A DNA stretch of 64,000 nucleotides from VXNE01 sp965200505 (GTDB taxonomy: Bacteria > Pseudomonadota > Gammaproteobacteria > Pseudomonadales > Azotimanducaceae), in NCBI GenBank assembly GCA_965200505.1, contig OZ241343.1, positions 3,100,001 through 3,164,000 on the forward strand, written 5' to 3'. The translations under genes were made by a program, and so were the position numbers. Below the pieces are notes generated by a model. It did no database searches. It was not told where the DNA came from and saw only the letters and a program-made list of their open reading frames with translations. Positions 1 through 8,819 of the stretch are shown one piece after another; position 1 is the stretch's first letter; each line of letters opens with the position of its first letter.

Positions 1-69
1 GCAACCACGCCAAGAGGGACAAGCGCCAAGAGGAACGGGCAACTCGCCCGCCTGCTATGCTCCCGGCGC

Positions 70-654
70 ATGGCCTTGATTCCGGCCGATTGGCGTCCAC
101 AGGCGGCCACGCTGGTCTTTATCGAACGCGATTCGGCTGCACCCACGGTAGATGGCGCCGTGCTGCTCATTCGCAAGAAGCGTGGTCATGGCGCCGGCAA
201 GGTGAATGTGCCGGGTGGCCGAATCGAGCCGCACGAAACGCCCTACGAGTGCGCCGTGCGCGAAGTGCGGGAAGAGGTGGGGCTAGAGTGCGGTGCCCTC
301 ACGCCGGCCGCGCTGCTGCGCTTTCACGACCGCGAGAACGGCTTCAACATGCGCGGCTTCGCGTTCCGCGCCGAGACGTTCGAGGGTGTGCCCGTGGAAA
401 CGGACGAGGCGGTGCCGTTTTGGTGTGCTTGGGACGCGGTGCCCGTGGACGAGATGTGGGAGGACGACCGCTACTGGTTGCCTTCGATACGCGCTGGCCG
501 CCCGGTGCGGGCGGATTTACTGTTCGAGAACGACCGCTTGGTGTCGCGCCGGGTGCGGCCCGTCCGGCGGGGTGACATGGATGCCTTCCTTGGCCTCTTC
601 CGCGTGGTGGGAGGCGGGCAAGCGGTGCGTCCCGGCGGCTCGCCATCGGGCTGA
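70..654 (+). CDS. Nudix hydrolase
   Basis: A 194-residue cytoplasmic protein of the Nudix family, which hydrolyses nucleoside diphosphates linked to another moiety. The Nudix box is complete: it runs from G50 to L72 with E56, R64-E65, E68-E69 and G71 in the expected spacing, so the metal-binding catalytic loop should work. The family alone does not give the substrate; 8-oxo-dGTP, ADP-ribose or NADH are all possible. The ATG at 70 places the first beta strand directly after the start. It stands alone, with a 128-base gap to the next gene on the same strand. Confidence 0.88.
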   Translation: MALIPADWRPQAATLVFIERDSAAPTVDGAVLLIRKKRGHGAGKVNVPGGRIEPHETPYECAVREVREEVGLECGALTPAALLRFHDRENGFNMRGFAFRAETFEGVPVETDEAVPFWCAWDAVPVDEMWEDDRYWLPSIRAGRPVRADLLFENDRLVSRRVRPVRRGDMDAFLGLFRVVGGGQAVRPGGSPSG

Positions 655-782
655 CCGCCCTTGAGCGCCCTCTGGCGATGGCTCACCGGGTGCCGGGCGT
701 GCGGCAAATGCCCCGCATCGCCTTGCTTAGCACTTGGGGCATCGCTACATTCCTAGCCCCGACATCCAAGGTGCCATGCCCA

Positions 783-1448
783 ATGAACCACCGACTCCTC
801 TTCGCAATCCCCGCTGTGCTGGCCCTCGCGGCCACCGCCGCCGAAATCCCCCTCGACGATCCGTCCACGTTGAAGTTCCGCAACGTGGTGGCCGAAGTGG
901 CCACCTACCAAGGCCACGAAGCGCTGCAGGTGAGGGAGCCCGGCACGCCCACGCGCCACGAGGACAAGCTGGTGGTCATCGACCATGAGTTCGGCGATGG
1001 CACCATCGAGCTGCACTTGGCGGGCATGCCTGGGCCGAACGCGTTTCAGCAAGCGCGGGGCTTCGTCGGCGTGGCCTTCCATGTGCAGGATGGCGGCGAC
1101 CAGTTCGAGGCGTTCTACCTGCGGCCAACCAACGGGCGGGCGGAAGACCAGGAACGGCGCAACCACGCCACCCAATACATCTCGTTCCCCGATCACCCGT
1201 GGCACAAGTTGCGCAAGGAGACGCCCAGCCGCTACGAAGCCTATGCAGACTTGGTGCTCGGCGAGTGGACGCAAGTGAAGGTGACGGTGGCCGGCGACAA
1301 GGCGCGGCTTTACCTGCATGGCAACGAACAGCCCACCTTGCTGGTGAACGACCTTAAGTTGCCGGCCAGCGCCGGCGCATTGGGGTTGTGGATTGGGCCG
1401 GGCACGGTGGCGCATTTTCGGAACTTGAACGTGACGCCGGCGCAGTGA
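783..1448 (+). CDS. Secreted LamG/concanavalin-like beta-sandwich protein
   Basis: A 221-residue protein starting at ATG 783. The N-terminus (MNHRLLFAIPAVLALAATAA) is a typical signal peptide, so export is expected. An upstream in-frame ATG at 678 would bury that signal behind 35 residues and is less likely. The rest is beta-rich with phrases such as GEWTQVKVTV and GALGLWIGPGTVAHFRNL, which resemble the concanavalin-like fold of DUF1080/LamG proteins that bind or act on carbohydrate. No catalytic residues could be assigned. The function is unknown beyond an exported, possibly sugar-binding, domain. Confidence 0.7.
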   Translation: MNHRLLFAIPAVLALAATAAEIPLDDPSTLKFRNVVAEVATYQGHEALQVREPGTPTRHEDKLVVIDHEFGDGTIELHLAGMPGPNAFQQARGFVGVAFHVQDGGDQFEAFYLRPTNGRAEDQERRNHATQYISFPDHPWHKLRKETPSRYEAYADLVLGEWTQVKVTVAGDKARLYLHGNEQPTLLVNDLKLPASAGALGLWIGPGTVAHFRNLNVTPAQ

Positions 1449-1506
1449 ATCCTGCTTGGCGTGGCGTGGTGACAGCCAGGCCGAAGCCAGTAGAGGGCCT
1501 GCCCGC

Positions 1507-2370
1507 TCAGGTTTCGATGGGGTTCGCCGGGTCTGTGATCCACTCGCTCCAAGAGCCGGGGTAGAGGGCGGGTTCCGCAAGCCCGGCATGAACGAACGCG
1601 AGGATGTTGTGCGCGGCGCTCACCCCGGAGCCGCAATAGCACACCGCGGGTGCCCCGCCGCGGTGCCCTAACAGCCGCTCGAAGCGGGCGCGTAGGGCGG
1701 CGCGGCTTAGGAATCTGCCATTGGGCGCCAAGTTGTCTTGGAAGGGTGCGCTCAAGGCGCCGGGGATGTGGCCGGCGATGGGGTCCAGCGTCTCGTTCTC
1801 GCCCCGGAAGCGGTCTGCGGCGCGGGCGTCCAGCAGCGTCCAAGCGCCGGCGTGTTCGCGCATGGCCTGCATTGACACCGGCATGGGTGGGGCGGTGGCG
1901 TACCCGCTGCCGGCCGCGGAGCTCGCGTCGTCTGCCCCGTCGCGCCCGCTGGCCGGCACCGCGCCGCCGCGCCATTCAAGCCACGCCTGATAGCCGCCGT
2001 CCAGCACCGCCACGCGGATGTGCCCCGCCCAACGCGCCATCCACCAAAGCCGTGCCGCGAATAGGTCGCCGCTTGCGTCGTAAGCGATGATTTGCGTGGT
2101 TTCGTCCACACCGTGGGAACGCAGCAGCCGGGCAAACGCTTCGCGCTCCGGCAGGGGATGCCGGCCGGTGCGCCCGGGCGTCGCCGGGCCCGCTAAGTCG
2201 CGTTCCAAATCCAGATGAATGGCGTTTGGAATGTGGCCAGCTTGAAACTGCGCCAAGCCGGCGGTTGGGTCTTGGAGGTCGAAGCGGCAGTCGAACAAAC
2301 GCACTCGCTCCCCGTCCAGCGCCGCGAGCGCTTCGGCGGAAATCAACGTGCGGAAGTCGGCCAGCCTCAC
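1507..2370 (-). CDS. sseA: 3-mercaptopyruvate/thiosulfate sulfurtransferase (tandem rhodanese)
   Basis: A 287-residue two-domain rhodanese. The N-terminal inactive domain has QAGHIPNAIHLDLE near residue 43. The C-terminal domain carries the active-site loop CGSGVSA with Cys246. This CGSGV-A loop is typical of mercaptopyruvate sulfurtransferases rather than the CRKGVTA loop of thiosulfate sulfurtransferase, so transfer of sulfur from 3-mercaptopyruvate to a thiol or cyanide is the best guess. The GTG start at 2370 overlaps the stop of the upstream aminotransferase by four bases (GTGA). The two are probably translated together, which is sensible because an aminotransferase can supply a keto-acid substrate. 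Confidence 0.87.
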   Translation of the reverse strand: MRLADFRTLISAEALAALDGERVRLFDCRFDLQDPTAGLAQFQAGHIPNAIHLDLERDLAGPATPGRTGRHPLPEREAFARLLRSHGVDETTQIIAYDASGDLFAARLWWMARWAGHIRVAVLDGGYQAWLEWRGGAVPASGRDGADDASSAAGSGYATAPPMPVSMQAMREHAGAWTLLDARAADRFRGENETLDPIAGHIPGALSAPFQDNLAPNGRFLSRAALRARFERLLGHRGGAPAVCYCGSGVSAAHNILAFVHAGLAEPALYPGSWSEWITDPANPIET

Positions 2371-3659
2371 ACCACGGCATCCACGGTGTCCCGCAACGTG
2401 GTGACGATCTGATCCACGTCGCCATCGTCGATGGTGAACGGCGGCCCGATCACGATGATGTCCCGCGCCTCGCCGGTGCCGCCGCCATAGAAGAACACCC
2501 CGCGCCGCAACGCCTCGGCCACCACCCGGCCGGTGATGTTGTCCGCTTCGGGAAAGAGCGCCAAGGTGCCGCGATCCTTCACGATTTCCACCCCAAGCAA
2601 GAGGCCCAAGCCCCGAACTTCGGCCACATGGGGATGGTTCTCGAAGGCCGCGTTGAGTTCGCCATGCAACTTCGCGCCCATTTTTGCCGAGCGCTCAACG
2701 AGGCGTTCCCGCGTGAGGATCTCGAGCACTTTGTCTGCCGCGGCGCAGGCGCCCGGATGCGCGGCGAAGGTGTGGAACATCACGTTCGCTTCGGCGTCGA
2801 TGATCGGCGCCGCCACCGCATCGGTGCCGAACACGGCGGTCAATGGCGCATAGCCGCCGGCCAGCCCCTTCCCGCCGACGATCAGGTCTGGCTGGAACGG
2901 CCAATGCTGATAGCCGAACTGGGTGCCGGTGCGCCCAAACCCCGTCATCACCTCATCGACGATGAGCAGAATCCCATGCCGGTCGCAGAGTTCTCGCACA
3001 CCGGGCCAGTAGGCGTCCGGCGGCACCAACGCGCCGCCGCTCGCGCCAACCACGGGTTCGCCGAGGAACGCGGCGATGGTGTCTGGCCCTTCCCGTTCGA
3101 TCACCGCCTCCACCGCCTCGACGTAGTAGCGGCCGGCATCGTTGCCCGGGCAGCGCAGCGGATAGGGCGTCGGCGTCACCGGGTGGCGCTGCAAGGTGTG
3201 CGCCAGCCCCTTGCGCCGCGCAGCGTGGCCGCCCACGGCGGTGGTGGCCAAGGTGGTGCCGTGGTAGGAGAGCGAGCGGCCAATCACCTTGTGCTTTTCC
3301 GGCCGTCCCTGCACGGCGAAGTGCTGAATGGCGATCTTCATGGCCGATTCCACGCCCTCGGAACCGCCGCAGCAGAGATGCATGTGCGTGAAAGCGGGCG
3401 GCAGCCAATCCGTCTGCAGGCGTTCCACGAGCCGTGTACGCGACGGCGTGAGCCACGGCGGCACCACATAGCCTTCGCGCAAGGTCGCTTCCGCCACCGC
3501 TTCCGCCACCTCCGCCCGACCGTGGCCGATGTTGGTGACGATGGCGCCGCCGGCGGCGTCCAGCACACGACGGCCATCGGCCGTGCAGAGGTATGCGCCC
3601 TCGGCGCGGTCGATGGTGATGTCGTAGCCCAGGGGGACGAATGGATAGGCGCTGCTCAT
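2367..3659 (-). CDS. Class III (omega) PLP-dependent aminotransferase
   Basis: A 430-residue fold-type I aminotransferase. The PLP lysine lies in VGGKGLAGGYAPL (K264) and the cofactor-binding aspartate in DEVMTGFGRTG (D235), both diagnostic of class III omega-aminotransferases. SYHGTT near residue 131 is also typical. The ATG at 3659 (MSSAYPFVPLGYD) is preferred over an in-frame start 75 bases upstream, whose extra residues are Arg-rich and unlike the family. The substrate is not determined by sequence; amines, beta-alanine or other omega-amino acids are common. It is the first gene of a two-gene operon with the downstream sulfurtransferase, which it overlaps by four bases. Confidence 0.88.
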   Translation of the reverse strand: MSSAYPFVPLGYDITIDRAEGAYLCTADGRRVLDAAGGAIVTNIGHGRAEVAEAVAEATLREGYVVPPWLTPSRTRLVERLQTDWLPPAFTHMHLCCGGSEGVESAMKIAIQHFAVQGRPEKHKVIGRSLSYHGTTLATTAVGGHAARRKGLAHTLQRHPVTPTPYPLRCPGNDAGRYYVEAVEAVIEREGPDTIAAFLGEPVVGASGGALVPPDAYWPGVRELCDRHGILLIVDEVMTGFGRTGTQFGYQHWPFQPDLIVGGKGLAGGYAPLTAVFGTDAVAAPIIDAEANVMFHTFAAHPGACAAADKVLEILTRERLVERSAKMGAKLHGELNAAFENHPHVAEVRGLGLLLGVEIVKDRGTLALFPEADNITGRVVAEALRRGVFFYGGGTGEARDIIVIGPPFTIDDGDVDQIVTTLRDTVDAVV

Positions 3660-3777
3660 AGGCGCATCGTCCCGCGGCCATCGGCTAGAGGTCAAGCGCC
3701 GGGCAGGGCGGGATTTGACGCCGCGGCGTTGCAACGGGTAACAAGCGCCTCATGGATGGTGCCGGGGAGGGCGTGTT

Positions 3778-4782
3778 GTGCAGGGCATTCACTTGGATCG
3801 GGTGACGCAGTGGGCGCAGGCGCACATCCCGGAACTCGCGCCGCCGCTTGAGTTCTCGCTGATCGCCGGCGGCCACTCCAACCTCACCTACAAGTTCGTC
3901 GATGCGCGTGGCGCCGCCTTCGTGCTGCGCCGCCCGCCCTTGGGCCATGTGTTGGAGAGCGCCCACGACATGGGGCGCGAACACCGCATCATCGCCGCCC
4001 TGTGGGGCACGGGCGTGCCGGTGGCGCCGGCGCTGGGCCTCTGCTCAGACGCCGCCGTGAACGACGCGCCGTTCTACCTGATGCGGTTCGTGGAAGGCGT
4101 GGTGCCCCACGACGCGGCGGCCTTGCGTGACACGCCCGCAGGGGAGCGGCGGCGGCTCGGCGAGCGCGTGATCGAGGCCCTGGCGCAGTTGCACCGCATC
4201 AACCCGGATGACGTCGGCTTGGGCGACCTCGGCCGCAAGGAAGCGTACTTGGCAAGGCAATTGCGCCGCTGGTCGAAGCAGTGGGAAGCCACCAAGACCC
4301 ACGAGATACCGGAGATGGAGGAGAGCGAGCGCCTGCTGCGCGAGACCATGCCGGAGCAGGTCGGCACCGCCATCGTGCATGGCGACTACCGGCTCGGCAA
4401 CATGATCGTGGCCGGGGGTGACATCCGCGCCATCCTGGATTGGGAACTCTGCACTCTGGGCGACCCGCTGGCGGATGTGGGCTACCTGCTGAACAACTGG
4501 ACGCTGCCGGGCGAGCCGGGTGCGGAGCTGATGGCCACGGGTGCCGGCGGTTTCCCAGACCGGGACGAATTGTGCGCCGCGTATGCCGAGGCGACGGGGC
4601 GGGATTTGGCGAATATCGGTTACTACCGCGCCTTCTCGCATTGGCGTTTGGCGGCGATTGGGCAGGGCGTGTACAAGCGCTATCTGGTGGGGGCGATGGG
4701 GGAGAGCCGTGGGATGGATTTGGATCGGCAGAAGGCGGGGGTGGCGGCTCGGGCCAAAGCGGCGCTGAAGCTGTTATGCTGA
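3778..4782 (+). CDS. APH/ChoK-like phosphotransferase family protein
   Basis: A 334-residue kinase-fold protein with a GTG start. The Brenner catalytic motif is HGDYRLGN (H201-G-D203, N208) and the metal-binding motif is ILDWE (D221). It resembles the ACAD10/11 N-terminal kinase subgroup (LGDPLADVGYLLN), which phosphorylates small hydroxyl substrates such as 4-hydroxy-acyl-CoAs, rather than an antibiotic resistance enzyme. A second member lies at 11962-12966, next to an acyl-CoA synthetase, which supports a role in acyl-CoA metabolism. It ends four bases before the McrB reading frame's earliest possible start. Confidence 0.8.
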   Translation: MQGIHLDRVTQWAQAHIPELAPPLEFSLIAGGHSNLTYKFVDARGAAFVLRRPPLGHVLESAHDMGREHRIIAALWGTGVPVAPALGLCSDAAVNDAPFYLMRFVEGVVPHDAAALRDTPAGERRRLGERVIEALAQLHRINPDDVGLGDLGRKEAYLARQLRRWSKQWEATKTHEIPEMEESERLLRETMPEQVGTAIVHGDYRLGNMIVAGGDIRAILDWELCTLGDPLADVGYLLNNWTLPGEPGAELMATGAGGFPDRDELCAAYAEATGRDLANIGYYRAFSHWRLAAIGQGVYKRYLVGAMGESRGMDLDRQKAGVAARAKAALKLLC

Positions 4783-4810
4783 TGGAGTGTGGGAGCAATA
4801 CGGGAGTGTG

Positions 4811-6286
4811 ATGATGAAGAACGACGGTGGACAGCCCAGAACGCTCTATGCGATGCCGGGCGGCCACCAAAACTATGTCTTGAGTCTTCGCAAGATTTTG
4901 GATCAGTTAAGTGAGCCACGAGAGCTGGCCGAATTGTCGCGCATCTTCGCCGAGTTGGGCTGGAGGAAGAGCAGCACACAAAGTATGGGTCGATTGTTCC
5001 TTACCAGAGCCGGCTTCATCGTCAGGGATGCCGACGGACGGTTTCGCAGGTCCGGTCAAGTCGAGTTCGCCAACGAGTCGATCGCTCGGGTGCTACATGA
5101 AAAGTTCGAGTTCGTTGGTGAACTACTTGAGGAGATCTCTGTATCGTCGAGGTTAAGTGAAGATCTACAGCAAGCGGCTTGGGAACGCGCAAACATAAGT
5201 CAGGACAACAAACACGCGATAACGTATCGTGTGAATTGGCTACAGTGCCTAGGGATGTTGAAGAAAGGGCAAGACAAAAAACTCCTCATCACCCGTGAAG
5301 GCCGAAAGCTACTTCGCTCCCTCCGGAACGTGCCTAGCGGCAATGTGGAAAGGTCAGAAACGAAGCAGGCACCTCTCAACACGATTCTCTATGGCCCGCC
5401 AGGGACAGGGAAGACATTCGCCACGTTTCGGCGTTGTGTGAAAATTTGTGATGGTAAAGCCCCCGACCACGACGGCAAGGCCATCCAATCTCGATACAAG
5501 AAACTCGTTAAGGAAGGGCGCGTGGAGTTCGTCACTTTCCACCAATCCTATGGCTACGAAGAGTTTGTGGAGGGACTGCGTCCCGATCCGGATGGCGAGC
5601 ATCTTCGTCTCGTCCCAGTGGACGGTGTACTCAAGCGAATCGCGGAACGCGCAAGAAAGCGGCCAAAGCTGCCGTACGTTCTGGTCATCGACGAGATCAA
5701 TCGCGCCAACATCTCGAAGGTGCTCGGCGAACTCATCACGTTACTAGAGGAAGACAAGCGCGAAGGGGCGGAAGTCGAAGTAGCGGTGACGTTGCCGCAC
5801 TCCGGCCAACGATTTACGCTGCCACGCAATCTGCACATCATTGGCACCATGAACACCGCTGATCGCTCCATCGCGCTGATCGACACTGCCTTGCGGCGTC
5901 GTTTCAGTTTCAAGGAATTGGAACCGGACCCGGACAAACTCAAGACTGTAGATGGCATCAATCTGACGAAGGTGCTCACCACCATCAATGATCGCTTGGA
6001 GTACCTTATCGACCGCGATCACCTGATCGGCCACGCTTGGCTGATGGACGTAAAGACGAAGGCCGATTTGGACAACGTTATGCGCCGCAAGATCATCCCT
6101 CTCATCGCCGAGTACTTTTACGATGACTGGCAGAAAGTCGAGGCTGTTCTGGGCGATGGCTTCTTCGACAAGACGATGCTCCAGCGGCCGCTTGGGTTGG
6201 AGGACATGGACGAGAAGCGCCCAAGTTGGAAGCCGAAAGAGACGTTCGAAAAGATGGCGTACGACAGCCTTGTGTCTGGGAAATGA
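4811..6286 (+). CDS. mcrB: McrB-like AAA+ GTPase of a type IV restriction system
   Basis: A 491-residue motor subunit that, with McrC, restricts modified foreign DNA. Residues 1-175 hold an N-terminal region, probably winged-helix, that I cannot assign; it would set target specificity. The AAA+ core has Walker A GPPGTGKT (195-202), FVTFHQSYGYEEFVEGLRP, typical of McrB, Walker B VLVIDEINR (290-298), the McrB signature MNTADRS (347-353) and an ALRRRF arginine-finger region. ATG 4811 (or the adjacent ATG 4814) follows a GGGAG ribosome site at 4802-4806. A GTG at 4787 lacks one. Base composition is clearly less GC-rich than the neighbours, which suggests horizontal acquisition. Confidence 0.88.
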   Translation: MMKNDGGQPRTLYAMPGGHQNYVLSLRKILDQLSEPRELAELSRIFAELGWRKSSTQSMGRLFLTRAGFIVRDADGRFRRSGQVEFANESIARVLHEKFEFVGELLEEISVSSRLSEDLQQAAWERANISQDNKHAITYRVNWLQCLGMLKKGQDKKLLITREGRKLLRSLRNVPSGNVERSETKQAPLNTILYGPPGTGKTFATFRRCVKICDGKAPDHDGKAIQSRYKKLVKEGRVEFVTFHQSYGYEEFVEGLRPDPDGEHLRLVPVDGVLKRIAERARKRPKLPYVLVIDEINRANISKVLGELITLLEEDKREGAEVEVAVTLPHSGQRFTLPRNLHIIGTMNTADRSIALIDTALRRRFSFKELEPDPDKLKTVDGINLTKVLTTINDRLEYLIDRDHLIGHAWLMDVKTKADLDNVMRRKIIPLIAEYFYDDWQKVEAVLGDGFFDKTMLQRPLGLEDMDEKRPSWKPKETFEKMAYDSLVSGK

Positions 6287-6305
6287 CTGGGAAGGTGGGT
6301 CTCCC

Positions 6306-7556
6306 GTGAAGACGCTCACCGTGGAAGAGTACGGCAGTGTCGATGTAGGCGAAGGGGAAGAGAAAGCCACTGAAGGGGAAGCCCAACGCTTCGTTGCGCT
6401 CGCAAAACGCAAGCGCCCACAACTCAAAAATGCGCCAGTGCTCGCCCGTGAAGGTGATGCCCTCAAGGCTAAGCAAGTGGTCGGCGTCTTGGCCATCCCC
6501 GGCAAGACCCTCGAAATCCTGCCCAAAGTGGACGGTTCCAGTGATGCGGTCAGACGAGCGCTCATACACATGGTCGCCGTAGCGCACGACTTGAGAGTTG
6601 CCGACGCAGAGCTCGCGGCGCTCGCACCGCAAAGGCACGATTTGCTGGAGCTTGTTATCCGGCTCTTCGTGCAGCGGCTCTCCATGGCCGTGCAACGGGG
6701 GTTGCCACGCCGCTACATTGGCTATGAGGACGACCTGCCGGTTTTACGGGGTCGCCTCAATGTTGTACGCCAGTTCACCAAGCTAGCGGTTCGGCCGGAT
6801 GTGCTCGCCTGCCGTTACGACGAGCTCTCCGAGAATACGCCGCTGAATCGCGTCTTGAAGGCTGCGGTGACGCGCTTGGCCGGCGTTGCTCGCAGTGCCG
6901 AGAACGCGAGGCGTGTGGCGGAGCTGGTGGCACGTTTCGAGTTCGTGGGCGAGAGCGCTTACCCGCTTGGGGAGCCCGTGCAGCTAGACCGTACCAATAC
7001 GGCGTATCACGATCTCTACCGATTAGCTCGGTTCTTGTTATCGGGCGAGTGGCAGACCACCACTGGGGGCAAGGCGATAGGGTTCACCTTGCTGTTCGAG
7101 ATGAACGTGTTGTTCGAGGAGTTCATCGGCAAGAGCCTGCAGCGCACTTTCGGTTCGCACCGGGTGGGCTTGCAGAAGCGCTCAGGTTACGCATTGCAGG
7201 ACGCGGCCGAGAATGATCTCTTCAATTTGCAGCCGGACGTCTTGATCGATGCGAACGATGGTCGCCCCATCGTGCTCGATACGAAGTGGAAGAGACTCAA
7301 GCCCAAGAAGGAAGACGGTAAACTGAACGTCGTTACAAGCGATGTGTACCAGATGTTGGCCTACGCGGGCGCGTACAAGGCGAAGCGCGTTATTCTCCTG
7401 TACCCGTGGCACAAGGCCCTAGGGCTAGGCATCGCCAGATGGACGGCTCGAGCTCCGGCTGGCGAACGCATCCCATTCGACATCGCCACCGTGAACGTCG
7501 GCAGCCCCAAGACCGTCCCCGCGGCGCTGCGCACCATCGTCAACTGCTTACGCTAA
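6306..7556 (+). CDS. mcrC: McrC-like nuclease subunit of McrBC restriction system
   Basis: A 416-residue partner of McrB supplying the nuclease. The C-terminal PD-(D/E)xK site is visible as QPDVLID (P310-D311), LDTKWK (D325-x-K327) and then YQMLAY, the order seen in McrC proteins. The N-terminal half is the McrC beta-rich region (KQVVGVLAIPGKTLEILPK). The start is GTG 6306, 19 bases after McrB stops and preceded by a purine-rich GGAAGGTGGG. Longer in-frame starts overlap McrB extensively and read as nonsense. Together the pair should cut modified, usually methylated, DNA after GTP-driven translocation. Confidence 0.88.
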   Translation: MKTLTVEEYGSVDVGEGEEKATEGEAQRFVALAKRKRPQLKNAPVLAREGDALKAKQVVGVLAIPGKTLEILPKVDGSSDAVRRALIHMVAVAHDLRVADAELAALAPQRHDLLELVIRLFVQRLSMAVQRGLPRRYIGYEDDLPVLRGRLNVVRQFTKLAVRPDVLACRYDELSENTPLNRVLKAAVTRLAGVARSAENARRVAELVARFEFVGESAYPLGEPVQLDRTNTAYHDLYRLARFLLSGEWQTTTGGKAIGFTLLFEMNVLFEEFIGKSLQRTFGSHRVGLQKRSGYALQDAAENDLFNLQPDVLIDANDGRPIVLDTKWKRLKPKKEDGKLNVVTSDVYQMLAYAGAYKAKRVILLYPWHKALGLGIARWTARAPAGERIPFDIATVNVGSPKTVPAALRTIVNCLR

Positions 7557-7742
7557 AATCCCCGATCCAAGGGCTGACCGCTGCCGGCCAACCCTCGGCA
7601 GGGCTACGAGAAGAAAAAGGGGCGCGTCAGCCGCTCCCAGAGGGAACGGCTGAAGGAAGGCATCGGCTTGGGGGAGGATACTCTGGGAGGAGTGAGTTCC
7701 GAAGCCATCCGTACGCGCCAGAAAACTGATGGTGTAGTTGTA

Positions 7743-7797
7743 CTGTACAGACTGATTCGATGTCAATAGCTGTGTACAGATAATTTTTGTTTTTTTC
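7743..7797 (+). terminator. Hairpin plus T-rich tract between convergent genes
   Basis: The arms CTGTACA (7743-7749) and TGTACAG (7773-7779) can pair over seven bases across a 23-base loop. They are followed by a T-rich run ending at 7797. The element lies between mcrC and the convergent regulator gene, where a terminator is expected. The long loop weakens the call; the two TGTACAG copies could instead be a protein-binding site. Confidence 0.4.
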
Positions 7798-7822
7798 TGG
7801 CCAATGTCGGGGAATCCTGCCG

Positions 7823-8695
7823 CTAATCGGCGGATTCACGGTGGATTAGCCCAAACCGCTTCACATAGGCATCGAGCGAGGCCTCCAAGCTGGCGCGGGC
7901 GTTGGCCGCGTCGCCGGTGGTTGGGGGCAAATCGGCGTCGCCAGTCTCGCATCGGGCGGCGTGTGAGACGTAGGCGTTCAGGGCGTGAACCATGTCCACC
8001 AAGGCGCGGATGCAGCCTTGGTCTTGCGCCGGCGCGGCGCCGGCGATGTGCAGCAGCTCTTCGTCCGTGAACTGCCGCGCCACCCCCGGCGATACCCCCG
8101 CCGGCTGCGCCAAGCAGGCGTCTTCAAGGGCCGTCCAAGGTGCCGGCCACGGCAGCAGCGTCACGCCGAACTCCTGTGCGGTGCGCAAGTCCGCCTCCGT
8201 GGCAAGCCGATAGGCCACCACCAGGGACGCCTTCGGCAGGAGGTCCAGCAGGCGCTCGATGAGCTCAGGCGCGAGGCTTGGCATCAGGAGAGCGACGACG
8301 TCCAGCGCCGGCAGCGCGTCCGCTTGGGCCATGAAGGCTTCCGGGCTGGCCCAGCGTCCATGGGCATCGAGGCGCGTGTCGCCGTGGTCGCGTTCGGCGA
8401 GCAGAAGCTCGGCGCCCACTAGGCCCACACGAGGCATGGCAGCCGTTGGGCGTTCTTCTAGCCGCTGGTCGATCTCCGCCGCCGTCAGCCCGGCTAGCTT
8501 GCGGATCGGTTCGCCCCGGTCCACGAGTTGCTTCAGCTTCCGCAGCCGCTGCACCTGCGCGTCGTCGTAAAGCCGCATCCTGCCCACATGAGCCGCCGGC
8601 GCGATGCCGTAGCGCCGCTCCCACTGCCGCAGGCACTCCACCGAAATGCCCGTCGCCTTGGCGGTGGCGCCAATCTTGTAGAGGTCCGTATTCAT
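7823..8695 (-). CDS. MerR-family regulator with degenerate B12-binding-like domain
   Basis: A 290-residue protein starting at ATG 8695. Residues 5-70 form a MerR winged helix (YKIGATAKATGISVECLRQWERRYG, shown here as two parts: helix-turn-helix to residue 20, recognition part 21-30). The layout matches the CarH/LitR/BldC-like group, in which a cobalamin-binding domain follows. The C-terminal half here looks like that Rossmann-type domain (LDVVALLMPSLAPELIERLL) but I cannot find the E/DxHxxG cobalamin motif, so light or B12 sensing is unlikely. The target promoter is unknown. The divergent neighbour is the FG-GAP protein, 124 bases away, which may share its control region. Confidence 0.72.
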   Translation of the reverse strand: MNTDLYKIGATAKATGISVECLRQWERRYGIAPAAHVGRMRLYDDAQVQRLRKLKQLVDRGEPIRKLAGLTAAEIDQRLEERPTAAMPRVGLVGAELLLAERDHGDTRLDAHGRWASPEAFMAQADALPALDVVALLMPSLAPELIERLLDLLPKASLVVAYRLATEADLRTAQEFGVTLLPWPAPWTALEDACLAQPAGVSPGVARQFTDEELLHIAGAAPAQDQGCIRALVDMVHALNAYVSHAARCETGDADLPPTTGDAANARASLEASLDAYVKRFGLIHRESAD

Positions 8696-8819
8696 GGCTG
8701 TCTTATACGCATGGGCCGGGGATTGTACAGGTTCTTGGGCGAAGGGCAAGTGGCGAGTGTGCCCGTCATCCGGTCGGTGCCCACGCCGCCACGCCCCGTC
8801 CCGCGTTAGGATGGGCGGC

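Noticed and set aside
1..69. Possible gene fragment at the window start
   Set aside because: Only 69 bases, with a short repeated GCCAAGAGG-like word; no coding pattern could be supported.
3778..4782. Aminoglycoside resistance gene
   Set aside because: The kinase fold is shared, but the closest pattern is the ACAD10/11-like group, and acyl-CoA context fits better than resistance.
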